A stretch of 64,000 nucleotides of DNA from Epilithonimonas mollis (GTDB lineage Bacteria; Bacteroidota; Bacteroidia; Flavobacteriales; Weeksellaceae): assembly GCF_900142325.1 (NCBI RefSeq), contig NZ_FRAM01000004.1, forward strand, positions 186,001-250,000. The letters run 5' to 3'. Under the pieces are notes generated by a model. That model was not told the origin of the DNA, made no database searches, and saw only the letters and a list, made by a program, of their open reading frames with translations. This document shows, piece by piece, positions 42,790 to 52,754 of the stretch (positions are counted from its first letter, which is position 1; every line of letters starts with the position of its first letter). The position numbers and the translations under genes were made by a program.

Positions 42790-43766
42790 TGACTGTAGCA
42801 ATTGCCATACTGAACTGGAACGGAAAAAACTGGCTGGAGAAATTTCTTCCATCTGTTATTTTATATTCCGCAGACGCACAGATTTATGTCATCGACAATG
42901 CTTCAACAGACAATTCTGTTGATTTTTTGAGGTCTTATTTTACTACTGTTAATATTATTCAAAACAAAAATAATTCAGGCTTCGCAAAAGGATACAATGA
43001 AGGTTTAAAATCAATACAGGCTGATATTTACTGTTTACTGAATTCCGATGTGGAAGTGACAGAAAACTGGATTTCACCTATTACAACACTATTTTCCGAA
43101 AATCTAAATATCGCTGCAATCCAACCGAAAATTCTGGATTATAATCAAAAAAATAAATTCGAATTTGCTGGTGCTGGTGGCGGTTTGATTGATAATCTCG
43201 GCTATCCGTATTGCAGAGGACGGATTTTCGATGATATTGAAACGGATAATGGACAATACGACGACGAAACCGAAATTTTCTGGGCTTCCGGCTGTTCACT
43301 ATTCATCCGTTCAGAGGATTTTTGGAACATGAATGGTTTCGATGAGAGGTTTTTTGCCCATCAGGAAGAAATAGATCTTTGCTGGAGATTGAAAAATGCA
43401 GGAAGACAAATTTATTACACCGGAAAATCCAAAGTTTATCATGTCGGCGGCGGAACACTGAACAAACAAAATCCGCAAAAAACATATCTTAATTTCAGAA
43501 ATAATCTGACAATGATGCTGAAGAATTTACCCTCCTCCAAAGCATTCTTTATTTTATTTTTCCGATTATCCCTGGATGCAATTGCTGGTTTATATTTTGC
43601 CTATAAAAACGGGTGGAAGCATCTTTGGGCAGTTTTCAAATCACATGTCGGATTTTATTGGCAGCTTCCGAAATCGATTGCATTGAGGCAAAAAAAACAG
43701 ATCGATCCTTACTATCAATCAAAATGGTTGATTTTCAGACATTTTTTAGGTTCTAAAAATCATTAA
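42789..43766 (+). CDS. Family 2 glycosyltransferase
   Basis: 325 residues. GT-A opening TVAIAILNWNGKNWLEKFLP, FAKGYNEGL, the metal-binding LLNSDVEV (DxD-like) and the acceptor region ERFFAHQEEIDLCWRLKNAG are as in rhamnosyltransferase-like GT2 enzymes. No membrane segment in the catalytic part; a hydrophobic stretch near 262-282 may anchor it. Coupled to the acyltransferase gene through TAATG, so both probably act on cell-envelope glycolipids. Confidence 0.93.
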   Translation: MTVAIAILNWNGKNWLEKFLPSVILYSADAQIYVIDNASTDNSVDFLRSYFTTVNIIQNKNNSGFAKGYNEGLKSIQADIYCLLNSDVEVTENWISPITTLFSENLNIAAIQPKILDYNQKNKFEFAGAGGGLIDNLGYPYCRGRIFDDIETDNGQYDDETEIFWASGCSLFIRSEDFWNMNGFDERFFAHQEEIDLCWRLKNAGRQIYYTGKSKVYHVGGGTLNKQNPQKTYLNFRNNLTMMLKNLPSSKAFFILFFRLSLDAIAGLYFAYKNGWKHLWAVFKSHVGFYWQLPKSIALRQKKQIDPYYQSKWLIFRHFLGSKNH

Positions 43767-43767
43767 G

Positions 43768-44322
43768 ATGGATTTTATTGCTTTAGATTTTGAAACAGCG
43801 ACTCATGAGAAAAATTCCGCCTGCGAGTTAGGGATTTGTATTGTGGAAAATGGTCTGATCAAAGAAACCAAATCCTGGCTGATAAAGCCACCTTCTTTCC
43901 CATATTTTAATTATCATAATACAGCAGTTCATGGTATCACGCCTGAAGATGTGCAGCACTCTCCCACTTTTGCCGACGTTTGGTACGAGATAGAAAACCT
44001 GATATATGGCAATCTGATTATCGCTCATAATGCAGCTTTTGATGCAGCTGTTTTGCGAGGATGTCTGGAATATTATGGATTTTTCAAACCGAATATCAAC
44101 TATCTATGCAGCATAGGCGTTGCCAAAAAAGCATGGAAAGATCTGAAAAGTTATGGTCTGAGAAGTTTGGCAGACCATCATCAGATCAATTTTAATCATC
44201 ACCGTGCAGATGCAGATGCGGAAGTATGTGCGAAGATTTCTTTATTAAGTTTCCAAAGACTTTTCATCACAAGGAATGATGAAGTACGTGAAGTTTTTAA
44301 CAAAAAAATCAAGATTCTATAA
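43768..44322 (+). CDS. DnaQ-like 3'-5' exonuclease
   Basis: 184 residues with the DEDDh acid set: ALDFETATHEKNSACELG (Asp, Glu), HNAAFDAAVL (Asp) and HHRADADAEVCA (His, Asp). It resembles the stand-alone exonuclease form of the Pol III epsilon subunit. Role in DNA or small-RNA processing not determined. It begins 1 bp after the glycosyltransferase gene and ends 8 bp from apaG in convergent orientation. Confidence 0.92.
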   Translation: MDFIALDFETATHEKNSACELGICIVENGLIKETKSWLIKPPSFPYFNYHNTAVHGITPEDVQHSPTFADVWYEIENLIYGNLIIAHNAAFDAAVLRGCLEYYGFFKPNINYLCSIGVAKKAWKDLKSYGLRSLADHHQINFNHHRADADAEVCAKISLLSFQRLFITRNDEVREVFNKKIKIL

Positions 44323-44330
44323 TTATTAAA

Positions 44331-44714
44331 TTAATTACTCAAAACTTCGGAAACTAAATTGAATTTTGGAATTTCAACCGTAAAATTCTCATTTGTACAA
44401 CTTTCGAATTGATAAGAACCGTCCATATTCCCAACACCTGATTTCAGAATCACATTGGAAAAATAGGTAAACGTTTCGCCTGTTGCAAGAATTGGTGTCA
44501 AACCGATCACGCCCGCACCTTCTACATCCGTAAAACCAAATCCAAGATCATAGATCATCCATCTTCTGCTAAGAAGTTTTACAGTTTCTGTCCCAAGATT
44601 CTGAATTTCTATATTATATTTGAAAACAAACCGGTTCTCAGAAGGATAACTGTTAAAGCTATCATACTCTGCGGTAACGCTAACTTTTATTTCTGACGTA
44701 ATTTTTGACACCAT
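44331..44714 (-). CDS. apaG: ApaG-family protein
   Basis: 127 residues from ATG 44714, which matches the usual family length; a start at 44774 adds a 20-residue tail unlike ApaG. The immunoglobulin-like fold segments FVFKYNIEIQNLGTETVKLL, SRRWMIYDLGFGF and VEGAGVIGLTPILATGETF are the family signature. ApaG is linked to cation resistance and diadenosine tetraphosphate, but its reaction is not clear. Confidence 0.93.
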   Translation of the reverse strand: MVSKITSEIKVSVTAEYDSFNSYPSENRFVFKYNIEIQNLGTETVKLLSRRWMIYDLGFGFTDVEGAGVIGLTPILATGETFTYFSNVILKSGVGNMDGSYQFESCTNENFTVEIPKFNLVSEVLSN

Positions 44715-44831
44715 TTCCACGATTTTTAAAGATAAAATACAAATATCTAGCCGAATATTGGATTCCGAAATCATATTGAAGTTAAATCAAATTCAATATT
44801 AATTAGATTTTATCCAATCGGTTAATTTTCT

Positions 44832-44839
44832 TAATTTTG
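44832..44839 (+). promoter_or_regulatory. -7 box of purB
   Basis: TAATTTTG, 27 nt before the ATG at 44867. No obvious -33 match. Confidence 0.5.
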
Positions 44840-44866
44840 TGATATCTAAAAAGTAAAAAGAAAGAA

Positions 44867-46294
44867 ATGAATTCCTACAAAAATCCATTGGAAGAACGCT
44901 ATTCCAGTGAAGAAATGCTGTTTAATTTCTCGCACAACAATAAGTTTCAGAACTGGAGAAAGCTTTGGTTAGCACTTGCTGAAATTGAAAAAGATCTTGG
45001 TCTGGACATCACAGACGAACAAATCGCAGAGCTGAAAGCCAACGTGGAAAACATAGATTACCAGATTGCCGCAGAATATGAGAAGAAATTCCGTCATGAT
45101 GTCATGGCTCATGTCCATGCGTATGGTGATGTAGCACCTTCTGCCAAAGGAATTATTCACTTGGGAGCTACTTCGGCATTTGTAGGAGATAATACCGATT
45201 TAATTCAGATCCGTGACGGACTTTTAATTTTAAAGAAAAAGTTGGTGAACGTGATGAAAAATCTTTCTGATTTTGCGATTCAGTACAAAGATTTACCGAC
45301 TTTAGGATTTACCCATTTCCAGCCGGCTCAGTTAACGACAGTAGGAAAAAGAGCGACACTTTGGTTACAAAGTTTGGTTTTAGACATTGAAGAATTGGAT
45401 TTCTTCCTGGAAACATTAAGATTCAGAGGTGTAAAAGGAACTACAGGAACTGCAGCGAGTTTCCTTGAACTTTTTAATGGAGATTATTCTAAAGTTAAAC
45501 ATTTAGATAAAGAATTATCAAAAAGATTCGGTTTCGAAAACGTTTTTGGAGTTTCCGGACAAACTTATGATAGAAAAATAGATGCGAAAGTTGTGGCGTT
45601 ATTAGGAAACATCGCTCAATCGGCTCATAAATTCACAAATGACTTGCGTTTACTTCAAAATTTAAAAGAAATTGAAGAACCTTTCGAGAAAAATCAAATC
45701 GGTTCATCGGCAATGGCTTACAAACGTAATCCAATGAGGAGTGAAAGAATCGGAGCATTGGCAAAATACGTAATGTCTTTGACAACAAGTTCTGCAATGG
45801 TGGCTTCAACACAATGGTTTGAAAGGACTCTGGATGATTCTGCAAACAAAAGATTGACGATCCCTCAGGCATTTTTAGCTGTTGATGCAATTCTATTAAT
45901 ATGGAACAATATTATGAACGGAATCGTGGTTTATCCGAACAGAATCAACAAACATATTATGGAAGAATTGCCGTTTATGGCAACAGAATATATCATTATG
46001 GAGGAAGTAAAAGCTGGTGGCGACCGTCAGGAAATCCACGAAGTAATCAGAGTTCATTCGATGGAAGCTTCCAAAAAAGTAAAAGAAGAAGGAAAAGAAA
46101 ATGATTTGATCGAAAGAATTTTAAATGACGATTCATTAAAACTTGATAAATCAAAATTAAAAGAAGTTTTGGATCCAAAAAATTTCATTGGTTTTGCGCC
46201 AATCCAGACAGAGGAATTCATTGCGAATGAAGTTCAGCCGGTTATTGATGCGAATCAGGATTTGATCGGCCTGGAAGCCGACCTTAAAGTATAA
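44867..46294 (+). CDS. purB: Adenylosuccinate lyase
   Basis: 475 residues. The fumarase/ASL superfamily signature GSSAMAYKRNPMRSER and the catalytic regions HVHAYGDVAP and GFTHFQPAQLTTVGKRA (His/Ser-Thr) are intact. It splits SAICAR and adenylosuccinate in purine synthesis. A terminator follows directly; purL is about 1.4 kb downstream, separated by an unrelated membrane gene. Confidence 0.97.
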   Translation: MNSYKNPLEERYSSEEMLFNFSHNNKFQNWRKLWLALAEIEKDLGLDITDEQIAELKANVENIDYQIAAEYEKKFRHDVMAHVHAYGDVAPSAKGIIHLGATSAFVGDNTDLIQIRDGLLILKKKLVNVMKNLSDFAIQYKDLPTLGFTHFQPAQLTTVGKRATLWLQSLVLDIEELDFFLETLRFRGVKGTTGTAASFLELFNGDYSKVKHLDKELSKRFGFENVFGVSGQTYDRKIDAKVVALLGNIAQSAHKFTNDLRLLQNLKEIEEPFEKNQIGSSAMAYKRNPMRSERIGALAKYVMSLTTSSAMVASTQWFERTLDDSANKRLTIPQAFLAVDAILLIWNNIMNGIVVYPNRINKHIMEELPFMATEYIIMEEVKAGGDRQEIHEVIRVHSMEASKKVKEEGKENDLIERILNDDSLKLDKSKLKEVLDPKNFIGFAPIQTEEFIANEVQPVIDANQDLIGLEADLKV

Positions 46295-46301
46295 AACAGT
46301 C

Positions 46302-46327
46302 TGCAGTCTTTTCGGCTGCATTTTTTA
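46302..46327 (+). terminator. Terminator after purB
   Basis: TGCAG (46302-46306) and CTGCA (46316-46320) arms with a 9-nt loop and a T6 run. It stops just before the GTG of the next gene. Confidence 0.7.
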
Positions 46328-46336
46328 TTAATAACA

Positions 46337-47659
46337 GTGAAGGATAAAATTAATATTTTTCTGATTTTTTTAATAACTATAATCTCCAGACTTCCTTTTA
46401 TTTGGAATAGTCCTGGTGTAGACCCCGATAATTGGCTTGTTTTATTTACCGGACAGGAAATATCCAGAACTGGAGTTTATGCTGCCTCCCGATTACCGGG
46501 ATATCCATTATCAGAATATTCTGCCGCTTTTCTAGGACCGAAATTATGGTGGGTGATAAATATTATTACATTAATATTTTCTGCATTTGCAATGGTCTAT
46601 TTCTATAAAATTTTATATTTTTTTAATCTCAAAAATAAAATGCTGAGTACTATTGCTCTTGCATTTACACAGGGGATTTTTATAGCATCCACAGTGAACA
46701 TGGAGTATATGTGGAGCATATTTTTTCTGCTGGCTGGAACTTACAATCTTTTAAAAAATAAATATATAATATCCGGAATTTTTATAGGATTAATGGTTGC
46801 TACAAGATTCACCAATATAGTTTTATTACTACCGCTTTTATATTTGATATTATATAGTGTAAAAGAAAAAAACTTATTTAAAATAACATTATTTTTCATT
46901 GTCTCGGCATTTACATTTGGGATTTGTTTTATAGTTGTTTTCAGAAAATACGGGCTTAATCTATTTCCGTCTGAAATCTGGATTTTACCGGATTTTAAGG
47001 CAATAATAAGTCTTTATACTCTTCACTTGTATGGATTCTTTGGTTTTTTGGGTATATTGATTTCAATTTTATATGCTTTTATTAATTTTAAAAAAATAAG
47101 ACTTAAACTCCAGGAAAACAAAGCATTATTAACTTTTTGTCTTTTGGTAATAATAATGATTAGTATAGTTTATTTCAGATTCCCATTTGAAAGTTATTAT
47201 AATCTTCCGTTAGTTCCATTTTTAATTATCATACTGAACACAATCCTGATATCAGATAAAATTAAAAAAGTAGTTTTTTTTCTAATAATAATTAGTCCAT
47301 TTACAGGATATATCAGTCTGAATAAGATTCAGTTAAAAGGCAGTGTCTTTGTTAATGAAAAAATGGAAAATGATTTTCTAGATTACACAAAAAAAATACA
47401 TCAGAATTTTATCAATAAGAAAGCGCAAAAAAAAATATTGGTTGCCGGAGGTTTTTACCATGCTTATAAATGTATTTATAATACTGATAATTATGAGGTC
47501 TTAAAAATACCTTCAAAAGAAAACATAAAACTATATATTTCAAAAGGTTACACTATTTATTACCCTATGGCTATAAAAGATGAAATCTTAGAATTAAAGC
47601 ATTATGATATAACAAAATTTGGTGAAAACATTCTTCCACCATTAATCTATGATCGATAA
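46337..47659 (+). CDS. Polytopic membrane protein, probable GT-C glycosyltransferase
   Basis: 440 residues starting with GTG. About ten predicted membrane helices; the first external loop holds SPGVDPDNWLVL, an acidic D-x-D-like motif expected in GT-C (dolichyl-P-mannose- or ArnT-like) enzymes, and the last ~110 residues form a soluble tail (KILVAGGFYHAYKC). No relative could be named. It is wedged between purB and purL and is visibly more A/T-rich than either. The product joins envelope glycosylation rather than purine synthesis, if the guess is right. Confidence 0.7.
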   Translation: MKDKINIFLIFLITIISRLPFIWNSPGVDPDNWLVLFTGQEISRTGVYAASRLPGYPLSEYSAAFLGPKLWWVINIITLIFSAFAMVYFYKILYFFNLKNKMLSTIALAFTQGIFIASTVNMEYMWSIFFLLAGTYNLLKNKYIISGIFIGLMVATRFTNIVLLLPLLYLILYSVKEKNLFKITLFFIVSAFTFGICFIVVFRKYGLNLFPSEIWILPDFKAIISLYTLHLYGFFGFLGILISILYAFINFKKIRLKLQENKALLTFCLLVIIMISIVYFRFPFESYYNLPLVPFLIIILNTILISDKIKKVVFFLIIISPFTGYISLNKIQLKGSVFVNEKMENDFLDYTKKIHQNFINKKAQKKILVAGGFYHAYKCIYNTDNYEVLKIPSKENIKLYISKGYTIYYPMAIKDEILELKHYDITKFGENILPPLIYDR

Positions 47660-47668
47660 AAAGTAAAA

Positions 47669-50600
47669 ATGAATAAAAGAATTTTCGTAGAAAAAAGAGG
47701 AATTTTCGATGTAGAAAGTCCAAAAATTTTTGATGAAGTAAAAGCGGTTATTCCGTCCATCCAAAAAGTAAAAGTATACAACGTGTACGATATTTTCGGA
47801 TTAAATGGCGGTGAATTCGAAAAGGTAGTTAACAGTACTTTCGTAGATCCGGTTACGGATATTTTAATCGAAGAAAATCCTGCAAAAGGAACTCATTTCG
47901 CATTAGAATTTTTACCGGGACAGTACGATCAGCGTGCAGATTCTGCGCAGCAGTGTATTGCTTTACTGACTGGAAATGAACAGTCTAAAGTAAGAAGCGG
48001 GAAATTAATCGAGTTTGAAGGCGTTTCCGAATCGGATTTAGTAAAAATCAAAGACTTGCTCATCAATAAAGTAGAATCTCAGGAAAAAGATTTATCAATT
48101 TTAGATATTCCTGAGGAAGAAACGCCTTCAAAAGTGATTGTTCACGAAGGTTTTATCAATTTTGATGATGCTCAGCTTGAAGAATTCTTTAATAATCACG
48201 GTTTTGCATTAGGTTTGGATGATTTAAAATTTATTCAGGAATATTTTAAATCGGAACAGAGAAACCCAACAGAAACTGAACTTAAAGTTTTAGACACGTA
48301 TTGGAGCGACCACTGTCGTCACACAACGTTTGAAACAGAGTTGTCAAATATTGAATTCGAAGGACATTTTAAACATACATTGGAAACCATTTTCAATGAT
48401 TATATCGAAAAAAGAAAATTCTTAGGACGCGAATTGAAACCAATCTCTTTAATGGATTTGGCAACGGTTTGCGGAAGATATTTCCATAAAACAGGGAATT
48501 TGGAGAATCTGGTTGTTTCAGATGAAATCAACGCTTGTACCATCCAGATTGAAACTGAATACGATGGTAAAAAAGAACCGTGGTATTTATTATTCAAAAA
48601 CGAAACCCACAATCACCCGACAGAAATAGAACCTTTTGGCGGTGCTTCAACTTGCTTAGGTGGTGCGATCAGAGATCCTTTGTCTGGGCGTTCTTTTGTT
48701 TTCCAAGCGATGAGATTAACGGGTGCAGCGGATGTTTTGGAACCGGTTGATAAAACCTTACCGGGAAAATTGCCTCAAAAAACAATCACGAAGCAGGCTG
48801 CAAACGGATATTCCTCTTACGGGAACCAAATCGGTTTGGCGACAACAATGGTTTCTGAAATTTATGACGAAGGCTACAAAGCGAAAAGAATGGAAGTTGG
48901 TTTCGTTGCCGGAGCGGTTCCTGTAGATTGGGTAAGACGTGAAAAACCTGCAAATGGTGATTCAATCATTATTTTAGGAGGAGCAACAGGTCGTGACGGA
49001 GTTGGAGGTGCAAGCGGAAGTTCGAAAGAACAGGACGAAACTTCAATTCACACGATGAGTTCTGAAGTACAGAAAGGAAATGCCGTTGAAGAACGTAAAA
49101 TCCAGCGTTTATTCAGAAACCCCGAAGTAACGAGACTGATTAAAAAATCTAATGACTTTGGAGCAGGAGGTGTTTCTGTAGCAATCGGTGAAATCGCAGA
49201 TTCTTTGGAAGTTAATCTTGATGTTTTGCCTTTAAAATATGAAGGTTTGAACGGAACCGAGCTTGCCATTTCTGAATCTCAGGAGAGAATGGCAGTTGTT
49301 GTTGAACCAAAAGATAAAGAAAAATTCATCAAATTCTGTGAAGCTGAAAACATTGTTGCTGTTGAGGTGGCAAAAGTAACAGATTCAGGAAGAATGCAGA
49401 TATTCTGGAAAGGCGATAAAATTGTTGACCTTTCAAGAGCATTTTTAGATACGAACGGTTGTTCAAAAAGTCAGGAAGTTAAAATTACGCATCTTAACGA
49501 AGTAAAAGAGGAAGCTCCTGCATTCAACGAAGAGAATTTCCTGAAGATTTTATCTGATAAAAATGTTGCTTCTCAAAAAGGTTTGCTGGAAATGTTTGAT
49601 TCATCGATTGGTGCGACTACGGTTGCAATGCCTCTAGGTGGAAAATATCAGCAGACCTTGATGGAAGGAAGCGTTCAGACATTGCCGATTTTGGGAGCAA
49701 AAGATATTGAAACGGTTTCTTTGGCGAGTTGGGGATTTGATGCGGAGATTTCTAAACAGAATTCTTTGTCGGGAGCTTCTTATGCGGTTGTAGAAAGTGT
49801 TGCGAAGATTGTTGCAATGGGTGGCGATTATAAAAATATCAGATTCAGTTTCCAGGAATATTTTGAGAAACTAGGTCAGAATCCTGAAAAGTGGGGAAAA
49901 CCATTGGCTTCTTTGTTGGGAGCTTACGATGCGCAGATTAATTTCGGTTTGGCAGCCATCGGAGGCAAAGACTCTATGAGTGGAACGTACCAGGATCTGA
50001 ATGTTCCGCCAACGTTGATTTCTTTCGCTTGTGCAAACGGAGAAAAGAAAAACATCATCTCTCCGGAATTTAAACAGGCCGGAAATAAACTGTATTTCTT
50101 CAATCATATTCCACAGGAAAACGGACTTCCGAATTACAATACTTTAAAAAATATTTATGAATTTATTTTCGAAAATATCAAAGCCGGAAAAATCGTTTCT
50201 GTAAAAACAGTAAAAGAAGGCGGAGTAGCGGTTGCTTTAGCAAAAATGAGCTTTGGAAACAGATTAGGCGCAGACATTACAGTAGATGATGCTTCGGCAT
50301 TGCTCAGTAAGCGAGTTGGTAGCTTAATTATTGAATCTAAAGAAGAATTAAGTTCTGTAAATCTTCAATTGATAGGTCAAGTTGTTGCGAATGAAGTTTT
50401 AACCATCAACAATCTTCAAACTTCCATCAACAAATTATTAGCTGGAAACACCAATACTTTCGAAAATCTTTTCCCGACAGTTGAAAAAGAAAAAATAACG
50501 GTTGCATTGGATGAAAAATTAAATTCAGTCAACCCAAGAAATATAATTCTTAAGAAACACAAGATCGCTCAGCCAAGAGTTTTTGCTCCTGTGTTTCCAG

Positions 50601-51361
50601 GGACAAACTGTGAATATGATACATTGAATGCCTTTGCAAAAGAAGGTGCGATTGTCAATAGTTTACCGTTTAAAAATATTAATCATCAGGTGCTGGATGA
50701 AAGCATTGATGCTTGGGTTGAAGAAATTAAACAGTCACAAATTTTAGCATTCTCAGGAGGTTTTTCTGCAGGTGATGAACCTGACGGTTCTGCGAAATTT
50801 ATCGTGAATGTTTTGAAGAATGAAAAGATGAGAACGGCAGTTCACGAATTGCTCGACAGAGATGGAATGATTATCGGGATCTGTAACGGGTTTCAGGCTT
50901 TGTTAAAATCAGGATTATTGCCTTACGGAAAAATCAAAGATCTGGATGAAAATTCACCAACGTTAGCGCACAATGCTATCAGAAGACACATTTCTCAAAT
51001 GGTGAATGTGAAAGTTCTGAATGACGAATCGCCTTGGTTAAAAGGAATGAAAGACCAAGTTTATACAATTCCAATTTCTCACGGTGAAGGTCGTTTTATG
51101 GCGTCGGAAGCTGAGATTAAGAATTTATATGAGAACGGACAGATCGCTACTCAATATTTAGATTTAGAAGGAAACATTGCTCACGGAATGCCGTTCAATC
51201 CAAACAACTCATTGTTCGGAATTGAAGGCATTACCAGTCCTTGCGGAAAGATTTTCGGAAGAATGGGACATCCGGAACGTTTTGCAGAAGGTTTGTTTAA
51301 AAATATCCCTACTGCTAATTACCACAATATCTTCAAAAATGGCGTTGAGTATTTTAAATAA
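47669..51361 (+). CDS. purL: Phosphoribosylformylglycinamidine synthase (large single-chain)
   Basis: 1230 residues. The N-terminal part is the PurS-like domain; the ATP-binding halves show NETHNHPTEIEPFGGAS with LSDHCRHTTFE-type zinc/ATP contacts (YWSDHCRHTTF), and the C-terminal glutaminase has Cys in GICNGFQAL (near residue 1071) with ISHGEGRF. It makes FGAM from FGAR and glutamine. Only 9 bp separate it from the membrane gene before it. Confidence 0.97.
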   Translation: MNKRIFVEKRGIFDVESPKIFDEVKAVIPSIQKVKVYNVYDIFGLNGGEFEKVVNSTFVDPVTDILIEENPAKGTHFALEFLPGQYDQRADSAQQCIALLTGNEQSKVRSGKLIEFEGVSESDLVKIKDLLINKVESQEKDLSILDIPEEETPSKVIVHEGFINFDDAQLEEFFNNHGFALGLDDLKFIQEYFKSEQRNPTETELKVLDTYWSDHCRHTTFETELSNIEFEGHFKHTLETIFNDYIEKRKFLGRELKPISLMDLATVCGRYFHKTGNLENLVVSDEINACTIQIETEYDGKKEPWYLLFKNETHNHPTEIEPFGGASTCLGGAIRDPLSGRSFVFQAMRLTGAADVLEPVDKTLPGKLPQKTITKQAANGYSSYGNQIGLATTMVSEIYDEGYKAKRMEVGFVAGAVPVDWVRREKPANGDSIIILGGATGRDGVGGASGSSKEQDETSIHTMSSEVQKGNAVEERKIQRLFRNPEVTRLIKKSNDFGAGGVSVAIGEIADSLEVNLDVLPLKYEGLNGTELAISESQERMAVVVEPKDKEKFIKFCEAENIVAVEVAKVTDSGRMQIFWKGDKIVDLSRAFLDTNGCSKSQEVKITHLNEVKEEAPAFNEENFLKILSDKNVASQKGLLEMFDSSIGATTVAMPLGGKYQQTLMEGSVQTLPILGAKDIETVSLASWGFDAEISKQNSLSGASYAVVESVAKIVAMGGDYKNIRFSFQEYFEKLGQNPEKWGKPLASLLGAYDAQINFGLAAIGGKDSMSGTYQDLNVPPTLISFACANGEKKNIISPEFKQAGNKLYFFNHIPQENGLPNYNTLKNIYEFIFENIKAGKIVSVKTVKEGGVAVALAKMSFGNRLGADITVDDASALLSKRVGSLIIESKEELSSVNLQLIGQVVANEVLTINNLQTSINKLLAGNTNTFENLFPTVEKEKITVALDEKLNSVNPRNIILKKHKIAQPRVFAPVFPGTNCEYDTLNAFAKEGAIVNSLPFKNINHQVLDESIDAWVEEIKQSQILAFSGGFSAGDEPDGSAKFIVNVLKNEKMRTAVHELLDRDGMIIGICNGFQALLKSGLLPYGKIKDLDENSPTLAHNAIRRHISQMVNVKVLNDESPWLKGMKDQVYTIPISHGEGRFMASEAEIKNLYENGQIATQYLDLEGNIAHGMPFNPNNSLFGIEGITSPCGKIFGRMGHPERFAEGLFKNIPTANYHNIFKNGVEYFK

Positions 51362-51396
51362 GAAATAAAAGACTGTAATATTCATCAAATTATAAT

Positions 51397-51425
51397 AAAA
51401 AAGAGAGCAAGTTTTGCTCTCTTTT
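51397..51425. terminator. Bidirectional terminator between purL and odhB
   Basis: AAGAGAGCAA-gtt-TTGCTCTCTT stem (51401-51423) with A and T runs on both sides. Confidence 0.9.
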
Positions 51426-51447
51426 AATTTATGTTGAATGTAATTTC

Positions 51448-52689
51448 TTACAATTCCAATGCTTTCCTTTCATCACCATCCATCAGGAATTCTACCGGAT
51501 TGTCAATAGCTTCTTTCACAGCAACCAAGAAACCTACGGATTCTTTTCCGTCGATGATTCTGTGGTCATAAGACATCGCCACATACATCATTGGTCTGAT
51601 AACCACCTGTCCGTCTACTGCAACTGGTCTTTGGATAATGTTGTGCATTCCTAAAATCGCAGATTGTGGTGGGTTGATGATTGGCGTTGACATCATAGAA
51701 CCGAAAGTTCCACCGTTTGTAATCGTGAAAGTCCCACCAGTCATTTCATCAACAGTAATTTTACCATCTCTAACTTTAGTCGCCAAATCTTTGATGTTAG
51801 CTTCAACACCTCTAAGCGTCATATTTTCAGCATTTCTAAGAACAGGAACCATCAAACCTTTTGGTCCGGAAACTGCGATAGAAATATCAGCAAAGTCATA
51901 ATTAATTTTGAAATCGCCGTCGATAGAAGCATTAACATCCGGATAAAGCTTCAAGGCTCTCGTCACCGCTTTTGTAAAGAAAGACATAAATCCAAGTCCG
52001 ATACCGTGTTTAGCTGCGAATTCTTCTTTGTATTGTTTTCTGATTCTGAAGATCTCGGACATATCCACCTCGTTGAAAGTCGTCAACATCGCCGTTTCAT
52101 TTTTAACAGAAACCAATCTTGCAGCAATCTTTCTTCTAAGAACTGAAAGTTTTGTAGTTGTCTGAGCTCTGTTTCCACCAGCAGGCGCACTTCCCATCGC
52201 AGGAACAGAAGCTGTTACAGCATCATCTTTCGTTATTCTGCCGTCTCTGCCAGAGCCTTGAACCTGAGATGCACTGATACCTTTTTCGTCAAGGATTTTT
52301 TTGGCAGCAGGCGAAGGTGTCTGAGAAGCATAAGTTTCTGTTTTAGCAGCTTCAGCTTTTACCGGAGCTGGTTCTTCTTTTTTAACTTCTGCTTTTGGCT
52401 CTTCTTTAGTTTTTTCTTCAGCTGGAGCTGCAGAACCTGCTGGTTTAGCCGCATCCATATCAATAAGACAAACCACTTGTCCAACTTGCACTACTTCTCC
52501 TTCTTCAGCTTTCAAAGTGATAATTCCGCTTTGCTCTGCAGGAAGTTCCAAAGTTGCCTTGTCAGAATCTACTTCTGCAATAGGCTGGTCTTTTTCTACG
52601 TAATCACCGTCTTGTACAAGCCACGTTGCAATTTCTACTTCTGTGATAGATTCTCCCGGTGAAGGAACTTTCATTTCTAATATTGACAT
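51448..52689 (-). CDS. odhB: Dihydrolipoyl succinyltransferase (2-oxoglutarate dehydrogenase E2)
   Basis: 413 residues: one lipoyl domain (Lys44 in [12 protein letters not shown]), a Pro/Ala/Glu-rich linker, the E1/E3-binding domain (about 118-155, [20 protein letters not shown]) and the catalytic core with [11 protein letters not shown] (His). It carries succinyl groups to CoA in the TCA cycle. Second gene of the odhAB operon, 65 bp behind odhA. Confidence 0.97.
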   Translation of the reverse strand: MSILEMKVPSPGESITEVEIATWLVQDGDYVEKDQPIAEVDSDKATLELPAEQSGIITLKAEEGEVVQVGQVVCLIDMDAAKPAGSAAPAEEKTKEEPKAEVKKEEPAPVKAEAAKTETYASQTPSPAAKKILDEKGISASQVQGSGRDGRITKDDAVTASVPAMGSAPAGGNRAQTTTKLSVLRRKIAARLVSVKNETAMLTTFNEVDMSEIFRIRKQYKEEFAAKHGIGLGFMSFFTKAVTRALKLYPDVNASIDGDFKINYDFADISIAVSGPKGLMVPVLRNAENMTLRGVEANIKDLATKVRDGKITVDEMTGGTFTITNGGTFGSMMSTPIINPPQSAILGMHNIIQRPVAVDGQVVIRPMMYVAMSYDHRIIDGKESVGFLVAVKEAIDNPVEFLMDGDERKALEL

Positions 52690-52754
52690 ACTAATATTGT
52701 TTTTAATTTCAGAACAACCCGAAGATTGTTTTTCTTTATAGTTTATTAATTTTA

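Noticed and set aside
42169-42852. 227-residue frame on the minus strand opposite the acyltransferase and glycosyltransferase
   Set aside because: It is antisense to two clear coding regions and shows no family motif.
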